Below, in pieces: positions 16,547-25,091 of a DNA stretch of 41,006 bases. The notes beneath the pieces were generated by a model, which made no database searches, had not been told where the DNA came from, and was given only the letters and a program-made list of their open reading frames with translations. Source of the stretch: Streptomyces camponoticapitis (GTDB lineage: Bacteria; Actinomycetota; Actinomycetes; Streptomycetales; Streptomycetaceae); assembly GCF_014646115.1 (NCBI RefSeq), contig NZ_BMMV01000041.1:1-41006 (forward strand), read 5' to 3'. The position numbers and the translations under genes were made by a program. Positions within the stretch are counted from its first letter, which is position 1; each line of letters begins with the position of its first letter.

Positions 16547-17163
16547 GGTCGAGAACACCGGCCGGCCGGTCCTTCGCCGTACTCGCGGGGACACTCGCGC
16601 TGGCGGGCGCGGCGAGCGGCTGCGGGATCAGAACGACCACGGTGCCCGTGGACGCGGGCGCCGCGCCCTCACGGGTGCCGTGCGAGGTCTCCGAGGGCAA
16701 TCTGACGACCCAGGCACAGCCGGGAACCGCGGTCAGGGTCTATCTGGTGTGCGGGTCGGAGCTGGTGCCGGTGGAGCGCGCCGCGGCCATCCCGGCCGAC
16801 AAGACGCGCACCGACCGCCTGCAGGTGGCCCGGGCGCTGCTGGACGAGCTGGACGAGCGGCCCTCGTCCACGGAGGAGGAGGCGGGCTTCACGACGTACG
16901 TACGCGGACCGCTGACCGTCTCCGAGGCGCGCGCGGGCGATCCGCTCGGCACGCTGCGCCTCAGCCGCCAGCCGGAGGACCTGCCGACGGCCGCGCTGGC
17001 GCAGATCGTGTGCACACTCATCGAGGGCGCGGCGACGGACGGTTCGGTGGTGCTGGGCGGGCCGGGGGCGTACGGCGCGCGCGGGTACCGGTGCGACGAC
17101 GACACCAGGCGCCGTCCCGACGTGGCCGTCCCGACGACGGGGCCGCTGCCGTCCGCTTCCTGA
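16543..17163 (+). CDS. Lipoprotein of the afsQ operon (GerMN-like)
   Basis: The 206-residue product starts with a basic signal peptide and a lipobox LAGAASGC (acylated Cys27), so it is probably a membrane-anchored lipoprotein outside the cell. The mature part (VYLVCGSELVPVERA, LQVARALLDELDE, TLRLSRQPEDLPTAALAQIV) has the alternating beta/alpha pattern of GerMN-like domains. Its place after a sensor kinase, with a GTGA overlap, parallels CseA in the sigE-cseABC operon, a lipoprotein that dampens envelope-stress signalling. I infer a role in tuning AfsQ2; direct evidence is absent. The GTG start is set by the overlap with the afsQ2 stop. Confidence 0.85.
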   Translation: MRSRTPAGRSFAVLAGTLALAGAASGCGIRTTTVPVDAGAAPSRVPCEVSEGNLTTQAQPGTAVRVYLVCGSELVPVERAAAIPADKTRTDRLQVARALLDELDERPSSTEEEAGFTTYVRGPLTVSEARAGDPLGTLRLSRQPEDLPTAALAQIVCTLIEGAATDGSVVLGGPGAYGARGYRCDDDTRRRPDVAVPTTGPLPSAS

Positions 17164-17262
17164 GGAGGCGGGCGCGGCGGCGCCGGGGGCTCGCGTGTAC
17201 GGAGCCCTCCGAAGCCTTCCGGGTGACACCCGTCTCACGTGGCCCTCCTTTTGGAACTCGCC

Positions 17263-17290
17263 GGAACCGATCCCGGCGGTGGCCGCGTCT
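17263..17290 (+). promoter_or_regulatory. Candidate ECF-type promoter before the VanZ-like gene
   Basis: GGAAC at 17263-17267 and CGTCT at 17286-17290 are 18 bases apart, close to ECF (SigE/SigR-like) elements, and CGTCT ends 8 bases before GTG 17299. A second GGAAC lies at 17253. This is short-motif evidence only. Confidence 0.3.
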
Positions 17291-17298
17291 TGTGATTC

Positions 17299-17889
17299 GT
17301 GCAGCGCCAAGGTCAGAGCGGCAGTGCCGCTTTCCGCTTCCGCGTGGCGGGGGTCATCCTCCTCCTCGCGCATCTGCTGCTCGTCGCGTGGCTGACGTTG
17401 CGCCCGCTGGACGTGGTGTGGGTGACCGCGGCGAACCTCGAACCGCTCGCCGGCATCAAAGCCGATCTCGCGCTCGGGGCGCCCCAGGCCATCCGACGGA
17501 TCGGCGAGGGACTGCTGCTGCTGGCCCCTCTCGGGGTCCTCCTCCCCATGGCGGGGGGAAAACTGGCCGTCTCGCCGCTGGCCTCGCTGGCCCGCACGAT
17601 GGCCGCGGGGGCGTTCATCTCGCTGGGGATCGAACTGCTCCAGACCGGTATCCCCGGGCAGGTCGTCGACGTGGACTCACTGCTGCTCAACACGGTGGGG
17701 GTCGGGCTCGCGCATCTGCTGGTCGTCCCGGCGGGCCGGGCGAAGCTGCGGCGTGCGGGCGGCCGCCGACGAGGGCCGGTGCGGGCGCGCGCGCCGCGGG
17801 ACGCGGCCGTACTACCCAAGGGGGACCCGGCGCAGGAGGCTCCTCAGGGGACGCCCCCGACGATTACCAGGGTCGGCATCGCCCCGTAG
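17299..17889 (+). CDS. VanZ-like membrane protein
   Basis: A 196-residue integral membrane protein with about four hydrophobic segments: GVILLLAHLLLVAWLTL, GLLLLAPLGVLLPM, MAAGAFISLGIELLQ and LLLNTVGVGLAHLLVV. The family signature GIELLQTGIPGQVVDVDSLLLNTVG (residues about 112-136) closely fits VanZ-like proteins, which are named after the teicoplanin-resistance accessory VanZ but are mostly of unknown role in the envelope. The C-terminal 45 residues are basic and disordered. GTG 17299 has no Shine-Dalgarno; an ECF-like promoter just upstream would make the mRNA nearly leaderless. It lies 135 bases after the afsQ operon and may be transcribed separately. Confidence 0.8.
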   Translation: MQRQGQSGSAAFRFRVAGVILLLAHLLLVAWLTLRPLDVVWVTAANLEPLAGIKADLALGAPQAIRRIGEGLLLLAPLGVLLPMAGGKLAVSPLASLARTMAAGAFISLGIELLQTGIPGQVVDVDSLLLNTVGVGLAHLLVVPAGRAKLRRAGGRRRGPVRARAPRDAAVLPKGDPAQEAPQGTPPTITRVGIAP

Positions 17890-17979
17890 AGCGACGCTTT
17901 GTCCGGTGCTCCCGAGCCACCATCGAGTCATCGGGAGCACACAGAGCGCTCCCCCCACGGACTCGCGAAGGAGCCCATC

Positions 17980-18183
17980 ATGTCTGCGATTGCCCGCCCC
18001 CGTGAGGGTCGCATGATCGGTGGAGTGTGCGCGGCGCTGGCACGGCGCTTCGGCACCTCCGCGAACACCATGCGTGTGATCTTCCTGGCCTCGTGTCTGC
18101 TGCCGGGGCCGCAGTTCCTGCTCTACCTGGCGCTGTGGGTGTTCCTGCCGAGCCGGAAGACCGCGAGCGACACGGCCTGGTAG
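17980..18183 (+). CDS. PspC-domain membrane protein
   Basis: This 67-residue protein is essentially one PspC domain: ARPREGRMIGGVCAALARRFG followed by a hydrophobic segment (FLLYLALWVFLPS). PspC proteins sit in the membrane and in proteobacteria modulate the phage-shock response; stand-alone short copies are common in actinobacteria with no set role. ATG 17980 is preceded by GAAGGAG at 17967-17973, an ideal Shine-Dalgarno, and gives the usual domain start. It is followed by a strong hairpin. Confidence 0.85.
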   Translation: MSAIARPREGRMIGGVCAALARRFGTSANTMRVIFLASCLLPGPQFLLYLALWVFLPSRKTASDTAW

Positions 18184-18200
18184 GACCGCCGGCAGGACGC

Positions 18201-18244
18201 AACGGCGGGGCCCCACCCGGATTGCCGGGCGGGGCCCCGCCGTT
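18201..18244 (+). terminator. Hairpin terminator after pspC
   Basis: A 20-bp inverted repeat with one mismatch (18201-18220 and 18225-18244) around a 4-base loop, starting 17 bases after the pspC stop. Confidence 0.85.
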
Positions 18245-18262
18245 CTCTGTCCTGTCCAGGTG

Positions 18263-18442
18263 CTAGGGCGTGTTTTGAAAGTGGCGTCGTCCGCCCGCAG
18301 GGCGGGGCTCACGGCGTCTGGTGCGTGCGATCGCAAGGCGGAGGATCGCCCTCGTACCGGGCGTACTCGGGCGACCCGACAACGCGGCGAGCGTGCGTGC
18401 CAGGCGCCGTGAGCCAGACGGGACTTTCAAAACACGCCCTAG
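18263..18442. mobile_element. 180-bp foldback MITE with 20-bp terminal inverted repeats
   Basis: The ends are perfect inverted repeats of 20 bases (18263-18282, starting CTAGGGCGTGTTTTGAAA, and 18423-18442). A second long inverted pair lies inside: GGCTCACGGCG near 18305 matches CGCCGTGAGCC near 18404, so almost the whole element can fold back. It has no coding capacity. The outermost CTAG may be the 4-bp target duplication, which would fit the YTAR preference of the IS5 group, but as it is part of the palindrome this is not provable here. It lies between the pspC terminator and a secreted-protein gene, disrupting neither. Similar sequences recur in many Streptomyces genomes, from memory. Confidence 0.8.
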
Positions 18443-18453
18443 GGACCGTCGCC

Positions 18454-18786
18454 CTAGCCGAGGGGCAGCGTGCCGACCGGGAGGCCGCCCAGCAGGCCCG
18501 TGAGGGGGTTGGCGGCGGTGAGGGCGGAGAGGGCCGTGGGGGCGCTCTGCTGGACCGTACCGAGGCCGCTGCCGATCGCGCTGCGGGCGGCGGTCAGGCC
18601 ATCGCCGGTGCCGTCGGGGAGACCGCCGGTGAGGGACTCCGTCGGCAGGTTCTTCGTGACGCTGTCCAGAGCGCCGGCGGTGTCCGGGGCGACGGGCGCG
18701 GCGGCGGATGCGCTACCGGCGGCGGTGGCGGCGAAGGCGGCACCGAGAGCGGCGACGCCGAGTGTCTTGGCAGCGGACTGCTTCAT
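18454..18786 (-). CDS. Small secreted protein of unknown function
   Basis: A 110-residue protein with a clear Sec signal peptide (MKQSAAKTLGVAALGAAF, then a TAAGSASAAAP cleavage region). The short mature part has TAGALDSVTKNLPTES and ends NPLTGLLGGLPVGTLPLG; no cysteines or catalytic motif are seen. ATG 18786 is preceded by AGGGACG at a spacing of 9. The stop lies 11 bases from the MITE, so the element may supply or disturb its terminator. It resembles in design the secreted protein at 11849-12265. Function unknown. Confidence 0.7.
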   Translation of the reverse strand: MKQSAAKTLGVAALGAAFAATAAGSASAAAPVAPDTAGALDSVTKNLPTESLTGGLPDGTGDGLTAARSAIGSGLGTVQQSAPTALSALTAANPLTGLLGGLPVGTLPLG

Positions 18787-18924
18787 AGGAGATTTCGTCC
18801 CTTGGGGAATGGGGAATGTGAGCGGCTCCGCAAGTTAGCCATCGTCGCGCGCCGCCCGCAAACACCTCGAAGCGGAGCGGACTTCGTGTCCCGGCCCGCT
18901 TCGGTACGAGGGTGAACGACCCGC

Positions 18925-20070
18925 TCAGCCGAGAGACTCGCTGGTCGTGGCGGTTTGCGTGAACAGCCATTCGGATTTCAACTCGGCGTATCCGGGCTTG
19001 ATCACGTCATTGATCATGGCCAGTCGTTCATCGAAAGGAATGAATGCTGATTTCATCGCATTGACCGTGAACCACTGCATGTCGTCGAGCGTGTAGTCGA
19101 ACGCATCGACCAGCAGCTCGAATTCACGGCTCATGCTCGTACCGCTCATGAGCCGGTTGTCGGTGTTCACGGTCGCCCGGAAATGCAGTTTGCGCAGCAG
19201 GCCGATGGGGTGTTCGGCGATCGACGCGGCGGCGCCCGTCTGGAGGTTGGAACTCGGGCAGAGCTCCAGCGGGACGCGCTTGTCGCGTACGTAGGAGGCG
19301 AGCCGCCCGAGGGTCACCGAGCCGTCCTCGGCGACCTCGATGTCGTCGATGATGCGCACGCCGTGGCCGAGCCGGTCGGCGCCGCACCACTGGAGGGCCT
19401 GCCAGATCGACGGGAGGCCGAACGCCTCGCCCGCGTGGATGGTGAAGTGGTTGTTCTCGCGTTTCAGGAACTCAAACGCGTCGAGGTGGCGGGTGGGCGG
19501 GAAGCCCGCCTCCGCGCCGGCGATGTCGAAGCCGACGACGCCCGAGTCCCGGTAGCGGTTGGCCAGTTCGGCGATCTCCAGGGCGCGGGCCGCGTGCCGC
19601 ATCGCGGTCAGCAGGGCGCCGACGCGGATACGGCGGCCGGCCTGGCGGGCGCGGCGCTCACCCTCCTTGAAGCCCTCGTTGACGGCCTCCACGACCTCTT
19701 CGAGGCTGAGGCCGCCCTCCAGGTGCTGCTCGGGGGCGTACCGCACCTCCGCGTACACGACACCGTCCGACGCCAGGTCCTCGGCGCACTCGGCGGCGAC
19801 CCGGAAGAGGGCGTCGCGGGTCTGCATGACGGCACAGGTGTGCGCGAACGTCTCCAGATACCGTTCCAGCGAGCCGGAGTCGGCCGCCTCGCGGAACCAG
19901 AGGCCGAGCTTGTCGGGCTCCGTCTCGGGAAGGCCGTCGTAGCCCGTCTCACGGGCGAGTTCGACGATCGTGCCCGGGCGCAGGCCTCCGTCGAGATGGT
20001 CGTGGAGGAGCACCTTGGGGGCGCGGCGGATCTGGTCGGCCGTAGGCGATCGGTAGGTCTGGCTCGTCAT
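18925..20070 (-). CDS. add: Adenosine deaminase
   Basis: A 381-residue metal-dependent deaminase converting (deoxy)adenosine to (deoxy)inosine, a substrate for the purine nucleoside phosphorylase. Motifs in order are the zinc ligands LLHDHLDGGLRP, HAGEAFG with catalytic Glu, RLGHGVRI, LELCPSSNLQT and the metal/catalytic Asp in VNTDNRLMSG. The last motif reads NTDN where E. coli and human enzymes have NTDD, but the first Asp is the essential one. The ATG start has no Shine-Dalgarno; a TAGGCT box (20077-20082) ends 6 bases before it, so the mRNA is probably leaderless. A perfect CTACGCGCGTAG lies just upstream. It is divergent from an alpha/beta-hydrolase gene. Confidence 0.95.
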   Translation of the reverse strand: MTSQTYRSPTADQIRRAPKVLLHDHLDGGLRPGTIVELARETGYDGLPETEPDKLGLWFREAADSGSLERYLETFAHTCAVMQTRDALFRVAAECAEDLASDGVVYAEVRYAPEQHLEGGLSLEEVVEAVNEGFKEGERRARQAGRRIRVGALLTAMRHAARALEIAELANRYRDSGVVGFDIAGAEAGFPPTRHLDAFEFLKRENNHFTIHAGEAFGLPSIWQALQWCGADRLGHGVRIIDDIEVAEDGSVTLGRLASYVRDKRVPLELCPSSNLQTGAAASIAEHPIGLLRKLHFRATVNTDNRLMSGTSMSREFELLVDAFDYTLDDMQWFTVNAMKSAFIPFDERLAMINDVIKPGYAELKSEWLFTQTATTSESLG

Positions 20071-20086
20071 CTGCGCAGCCTATCTC

Positions 20087-20098
20087 CTACGCGCGTAG
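20087..20098. promoter_or_regulatory. Perfect CTACGCGCGTAG operator upstream of add
   Basis: The third perfect copy of the 12-bp palindrome, 16 bases before the add start codon and 4 bases upstream of its -10 box TAGGCT (minus strand). It lies in the 103-base gap shared with the divergent hydrolase gene, so it could control both. Confidence 0.75.
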
Positions 20099-20173
20099 AA
20101 GACCTGTTGCCGATACCTAACAGTGACCGTGCGTAGGGGCTCCGTACACCTCACCTTCTGAGACTGTTCTGCT

Positions 20174-20992
20174 ATGGGACAGCAGGAGGTTCCCGGCCCC
20201 GGCGGGCGCGCGCCGGGGCGCGGCGCAGGAATGCGCGGGCGTCGTACGCGGTCGCAGGCACGGCTGGGGCGGGCGGTCTCCGCGCCGACCGCGCCACCGG
20301 AGGTAGGCGGAGTCGTTCTCGTACTGCCGCCGGGCGAACTCGTATCCGCACGTGGGCCATCGGCCGTCGCCTACGCGTCGATGCTGCCGCTGGCGCGGAC
20401 GCTGGCCCGCGCGGGCGCGCGTGAGGGGCTGCTGGTGCACATGGTCCGCTACCGCTCGCGCGGCTGGAACGGCGCCGCCGCGCAGCTCTCGGCGGACGCC
20501 GGGTGGGCGGCGGAGGAGGTCGTACGGCGCTACGGCGACGTGCCGGTCTGTCTGGCCGGGCACGGCATGGGCGGACGGGCCGCGCTGCGGGCCGCCGGAC
20601 ACCCGGCCGTCGGCTCGGTGCTGGCGATGGCTCCCTGGCTGCCGGACGGGACGGCGGGCGACGAGCCGGAGCCGGTGACCCAGCTCGCGGGCAGGCAGGT
20701 GCTGATCGTGCACGGCACCAACGACGAGCGCAGCGACCCCGAGCTGTCGTACCGGCTGGCGGAGCGGGCCAGGAAGGCCAACCGGCACACCTGCCGCTTC
20801 GAGGTCCACTCGGACGGGCACGCGCTTCGCCAGCATCACGGTGAAGTCCTCGCGCTCGCGGCGGACTTCGTCCTGGGGGCCCTGTTCACACGGACGTACT
20901 CACGGCCCGTCGCCGACGCGCTGGCCGCGCCGCCGCCCCTGGGGCTGCGGATGCCGCTGGCGGCGGGGTTCGGACGGTCACTGCGTCCGTAG
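20174..20992 (+). CDS. Alpha/beta-hydrolase-fold protein lacking the nucleophile
   Basis: A 272-residue alpha/beta-hydrolase-like protein. After a basic N-terminal tail of 40 residues come VVLVLPPGE and an RGWNG oxyanion-type region, then the elbow GHGMGG, where Gly131 stands in the place of the usual serine (GHSMGG). The acid position (IVHGTNDERSDP) and the histidine (DGHALRQHH) remain. It is therefore either not a conventional serine hydrolase or a non-enzymatic derivative. ATG 20174 is the first start; it has no Shine-Dalgarno and a later start is possible, since the first 40 residues are low complexity. It is divergent from add and converges with a LysR gene whose stop is 16 bases away. 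Confidence 0.8.
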   Translation: MGQQEVPGPGGRAPGRGAGMRGRRTRSQARLGRAVSAPTAPPEVGGVVLVLPPGELVSARGPSAVAYASMLPLARTLARAGAREGLLVHMVRYRSRGWNGAAAQLSADAGWAAEEVVRRYGDVPVCLAGHGMGGRAALRAAGHPAVGSVLAMAPWLPDGTAGDEPEPVTQLAGRQVLIVHGTNDERSDPELSYRLAERARKANRHTCRFEVHSDGHALRQHHGEVLALAADFVLGALFTRTYSRPVADALAAPPPLGLRMPLAAGFGRSLRP

Positions 20993-21007
20993 GAGGCCGA
21001 ACTGGCC

Positions 21008-22009
21008 TCAGTCGGGGAGCAGATGACCCCGGCGGGAGAGCAGGAAGCGCTTGAAGGCCGCCACCGGCGGGGTGTCGGGATGGCCGTCGAGCCAGGCGAC
21101 GCCGACCTCGCGCACCGCGCGGGGCGCGGTGACGGTCAGCTCCACGACGCCGGGGCGCGCCACCGCCGGGGGCGGCAGCAGCGCGACGCCGAGGCCGGCC
21201 GCGACCAGCCCCCGCAAGGTCTCGGCCTCCTCGCCCTCGAAGGCGACGCGCGGACGGAATCCGGCGGCCTCGCAGAGATCGTCGGTGATACGGCGCAGCC
21301 CGTAACCGGGTTCCAGCGTCACGAACGTCTCGTCGGACGCCTCGGCGAGACGGATGCGTCTGCGGTCTGCCAGACGGTGGTCGTCGGGGACGACGAGGCG
21401 CAGCCGCTGTTCGTCCAGGCGGCGGGCCACCAGGTCGGGGGCCTCGGGGATCGGGGAGGTGAGGCAGAGGTCCAGCTCGCCCGCGCGGAGGCGTTCGATC
21501 ATCGCCTCGCCGTAGTTCTGGACGAGTTGGAAGCGGACGCGGGGATGATCGGCGCGGAAGGCGCGGATCAGTTCGGGGACGGTTTCGGAGCCCATGGTGT
21601 GCAGAAAGCCGAAGGCGACCTTGCCCGAAGCGGGGTCGGCGTCGGCGCGTACGGATTCGGCCGCCCGTTCCACCTCGGCGAGCGCGCCTTCCACGGAGGT
21701 GAGGAAGGCGCGGCCGGCGGGGGTGAGCGAGACCGTGCGGCCCCTGCGGGCGAACAGGGCGACTCCCAGGTCCTGTTCGAGCCGGACCATCGCGCGCGAG
21801 AGGGTCGACTGCGGGACGTTCATCTCGTGCGCGGCGCGGGTGACGTGCTCGTGGCGGGCGACGCCCGCGAACTGGGCGAGCCGGGGCGCCAGCAGCGCGG
21901 ACCACGACTCGGGGTCGAGACCGGCGGCGGGTGCCGGGATCGACGGTGCCGTGTCTTGTGCGTAACTGCTTGATGACAGGCGGGGCTCGGACCTGCGTTG
22001 ATGCGCCAT
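21008..22009 (-). CDS. LysR-family transcriptional regulator
   Basis: A 333-residue LysR-type regulator. The winged helix-turn-helix is at about residues 45-105 (LAQFAGVARHEHVTRAAHEM, then QSTLSRAMVRLEQDLGVALF), followed by the substrate-binding domain starting GKVAFGFLHTMGSETVPELI. ATG 22009 (MAHQRRSEPRL) is chosen; three earlier in-frame ATGs would run into the divergent promoter. The helix-turn-helix starts unusually far in, after about 40 polar residues. It is divergent from an MFS exporter 62 bases away, with a T-n11-A dyad between them. The pairing is common and implies that the regulator controls the transporter; the inducer is unknown. Confidence 0.88.
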   Translation of the reverse strand: MAHQRRSEPRLSSSSYAQDTAPSIPAPAAGLDPESWSALLAPRLAQFAGVARHEHVTRAAHEMNVPQSTLSRAMVRLEQDLGVALFARRGRTVSLTPAGRAFLTSVEGALAEVERAAESVRADADPASGKVAFGFLHTMGSETVPELIRAFRADHPRVRFQLVQNYGEAMIERLRAGELDLCLTSPIPEAPDLVARRLDEQRLRLVVPDDHRLADRRRIRLAEASDETFVTLEPGYGLRRITDDLCEAAGFRPRVAFEGEEAETLRGLVAAGLGVALLPPPAVARPGVVELTVTAPRAVREVGVAWLDGHPDTPPVAAFKRFLLSRRGHLLPD

Positions 22010-22030
22010 GGGAACGATTATGGTCATTCC

Positions 22031-22045
22031 ATGCATTGGACGCAT
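22031..22045. promoter_or_regulatory. LysR-type dyad between the LysR and MFS genes
   Basis: ATGC-n7-GCAT forms a dyad with the T-n11-A spacing of LysR boxes, centred between the divergent starts. The MFS -10-like box TACGTT (22060-22065) follows 15 bases later, so the site would be near -35 to -40. Confidence 0.5.
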
Positions 22046-22071
22046 GAGATCGGCGTCCGTACGTTCGTCGT

Positions 22072-23376
22072 ATGCCCGACCTCAGTACAGAGGCGCCCGT
22101 CCGTACGGGTGCCCTCGCCTCCGCGCCCGCCGAACCTCCGAACGACGAATCCGGGACCCCCGGTCCTCTGACCCCCGGCCGCCCCGGCTACCGCCGGATG
22201 AGCTTCGCCCTCTTCGCCGCCGGGGTCGCGGCCTTCGCGCTGCTCTACTCCACGCAGGCGCTGCTGCCCGCCATCTCCACCGGTCTCGGTGTGAGCGCGG
22301 GGCAGGCCAGTTGGACGGTGTCGGCCGCCACGGGCGCCCTCGCGCTCTTCGTACTGCCGCTCAGCGCGCTGTCCGAGCGCTTCGGCCGGCGCACGCTGAT
22401 GACGGTGTCGCTGACGGTCGCGGTGGCCGTCGGACTGCTCGTGCCGTTCGCGCCGAGTCTGGAGTGGCTGATCGCGCTGCGCGCGGTCCAGGGCGCGGCG
22501 CTGGCCGGGCTGCCCGCGTCGGCGATGGCGTATCTCGCGGAAGAGGTACGGCCCAAGGCGCTGGTCGGGGCGATCGGGCTGTTCGTCGCGGGCAACAGCA
22601 TCGGCGGCATGAGCGGCCGGATCGTGGCCGGCTGGATCAGCCAGCTGTGGGGCTGGCGCGCCGCGCTCGCGACGGTCGGACTCATCGCCCTGGTGTGCGC
22701 GGTGGTCTTCCGCCTGCTGCTCCCCAGGGCCCGCAACTTCACGCCCGCGACGCTGAACCCGCGCGCGCTGGCGACGACCGTCGGCCGTCATCTCGGCGAT
22801 CCGCTGCTGCGCAGGCTGTACGCGATCGGCGCGCTCTTCATGACCGTGTTCGGCGCGGTCTACACGGCGATCGGATTCCGGCTCGTGGAGGAGCCGTTCA
22901 ACCTCCCGCAGGGCGTGATCGGTTCGATCTTCCTGGTCTATCTGGTCGGTACGGTCTCCTCGGCCGCGGCCGGGAGGCTGGTGGGCCGACTGGGCCGGCG
23001 CGGCGCGCTCTATCTGGCGGTCGGTACGACGGCGGCGGGTCTGCTGCTGTCGCTGGCCGACTCGCTCGGCGCCGTACTGCTCGGCCTGGTCCTGATCACG
23101 GCGGGCTTCTTCGCGGGCCACGCGGTCGCCTCGTCGGCCGTGAGCCGGACCGCGAAGACGGGCCGCGCCCAGGCGTCGGCGCTCTACCAGAGCGCGTACT
23201 ACGTGGGCAGCAGCGCCGGCGGCACGCTGGGCGCCGTGGCGTTCCACGCGGGCGGCTGGGGGGCGACGGTGGCGCTCGGGCTGCTCGCCGTGCTCGGCGT
23301 GGTCTCGGTGACGCTGTACGGGACGCACGCGGCCCGTACGGAGCGGCGGGCCCTCGCGGTGGCGTCGGGCCGTTAG
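22072..23376 (+). CDS. MFS transporter (YnfM-like, 12 helices)
   Basis: A 434-residue major facilitator. After about 40 Pro-rich polar residues come MSFALFAAGVAAFALLYSTQ and ALLPAISTGLGVSAGQASWT, then the loop 2-3 motif SERFGRRTLM. The family motif AVQGAALAGLPASAMAYLAEEV is followed by a run of helices in two six-helix halves. The pattern is that of YnfM-type drug or metabolite exporters. The ATG start has no Shine-Dalgarno, but TACGTT ends 6 bases upstream, fitting a leaderless transcript. It is divergently paired with the LysR gene. The substrate is unknown. Confidence 0.85.
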   Translation: MPDLSTEAPVRTGALASAPAEPPNDESGTPGPLTPGRPGYRRMSFALFAAGVAAFALLYSTQALLPAISTGLGVSAGQASWTVSAATGALALFVLPLSALSERFGRRTLMTVSLTVAVAVGLLVPFAPSLEWLIALRAVQGAALAGLPASAMAYLAEEVRPKALVGAIGLFVAGNSIGGMSGRIVAGWISQLWGWRAALATVGLIALVCAVVFRLLLPRARNFTPATLNPRALATTVGRHLGDPLLRRLYAIGALFMTVFGAVYTAIGFRLVEEPFNLPQGVIGSIFLVYLVGTVSSAAAGRLVGRLGRRGALYLAVGTTAAGLLLSLADSLGAVLLGLVLITAGFFAGHAVASSAVSRTAKTGRAQASALYQSAYYVGSSAGGTLGAVAFHAGGWGATVALGLLAVLGVVSVTLYGTHAARTERRALAVASGR

Positions 23377-23384
23377 GCGCCGCC

Positions 23385-23446
23385 GCGGAACACCGGGGGC
23401 CGGGGGAACACCCGGTCGCGGAACGCCGGGCACCCTCGAACACGGG
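23385..23446. repeat. Degenerate GCGGAACACCGGG repeats after the MFS gene
   Basis: GCGGAACACCGGG (23385), GGGGAACACCCGG (23403), GCGGAACGCCGGG (23418) and TCGAACACGGG (23436) recur every 15-18 bases. No function is recognised. Confidence 0.35.
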
Positions 23447-23556
23447 GCTGCGCACCCTGGGCGGGACCAGGCACTTTTCCCCGTAGCGCGGCGATTGTCA
23501 GTGGGCTGCGGTAGCTTCCGGGGGACTGGTTCCAAGGGGGCGACTGGGGTGACCCG

Positions 23557-24558
<1,002 letters not shown>

Positions 24559-25036
24559 GGGGTGTCCGGCCGATCTCGCAGGCCTGATCGACAGGACACC
24601 CTCCAGGGGGATCGGGGCCCGTCTCCACCGAGCCGCCCCGGGGTTGGTCGGACCGGATGACATCCGTCAGTCCGACGAGCTCCAGCAGCAGGAGCAGCTC
24701 GGGCCCCGCGTCCCGCAGCCGGATCCGGCAGCCGTGTCCGCGGGCGACGAGTTGCAGTCGGGCCAGGGCGTTCACGGTGGCCACGGTCGGCCGGCCGAGC
24801 TCGCCGACGTCGCAGACCGCGTCGGTGGCGCCGCTGTCCCTCAGCCGTGCGGCCAGCTGGTCGCAGAGCTGCGGGACATCGGCGGCGGTGATCGGTCCGC
24901 GCAGGGCGAGGAGGATCGTCTTGGTGGCTTCCACACCCGTTGAGACCGGCGCGCGGGACGGAACTCATCGCGGCCCACAGGACACGGTCCGCCGGTGGCC
25001 GGTTCGTCCTCAATCGCGGGCAGGCTTGAAATGCCC

Positions 25037-25066
25037 GCCGGGCGGGCTCAGTTGAACCCGCCCGGC
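25037..25066 (-). terminator. Hairpin terminator after deoA
   Basis: A perfect 10-bp GC-rich inverted repeat (25037-25046 and 25057-25066) with a 10-base loop, 26 bases beyond the deoA stop, ending the importer-salvage operon. Confidence 0.7.
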
Positions 25067-25091
25067 CCGTGAGAGCACCCCACGCGGCGTG

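Noticed and set aside
18925..20070. Loss of a catalytic residue in add (NTDN instead of NTDD)
   Set aside because: The essential first Asp is present and all other motifs are intact, so I treat it as an active adenosine deaminase.
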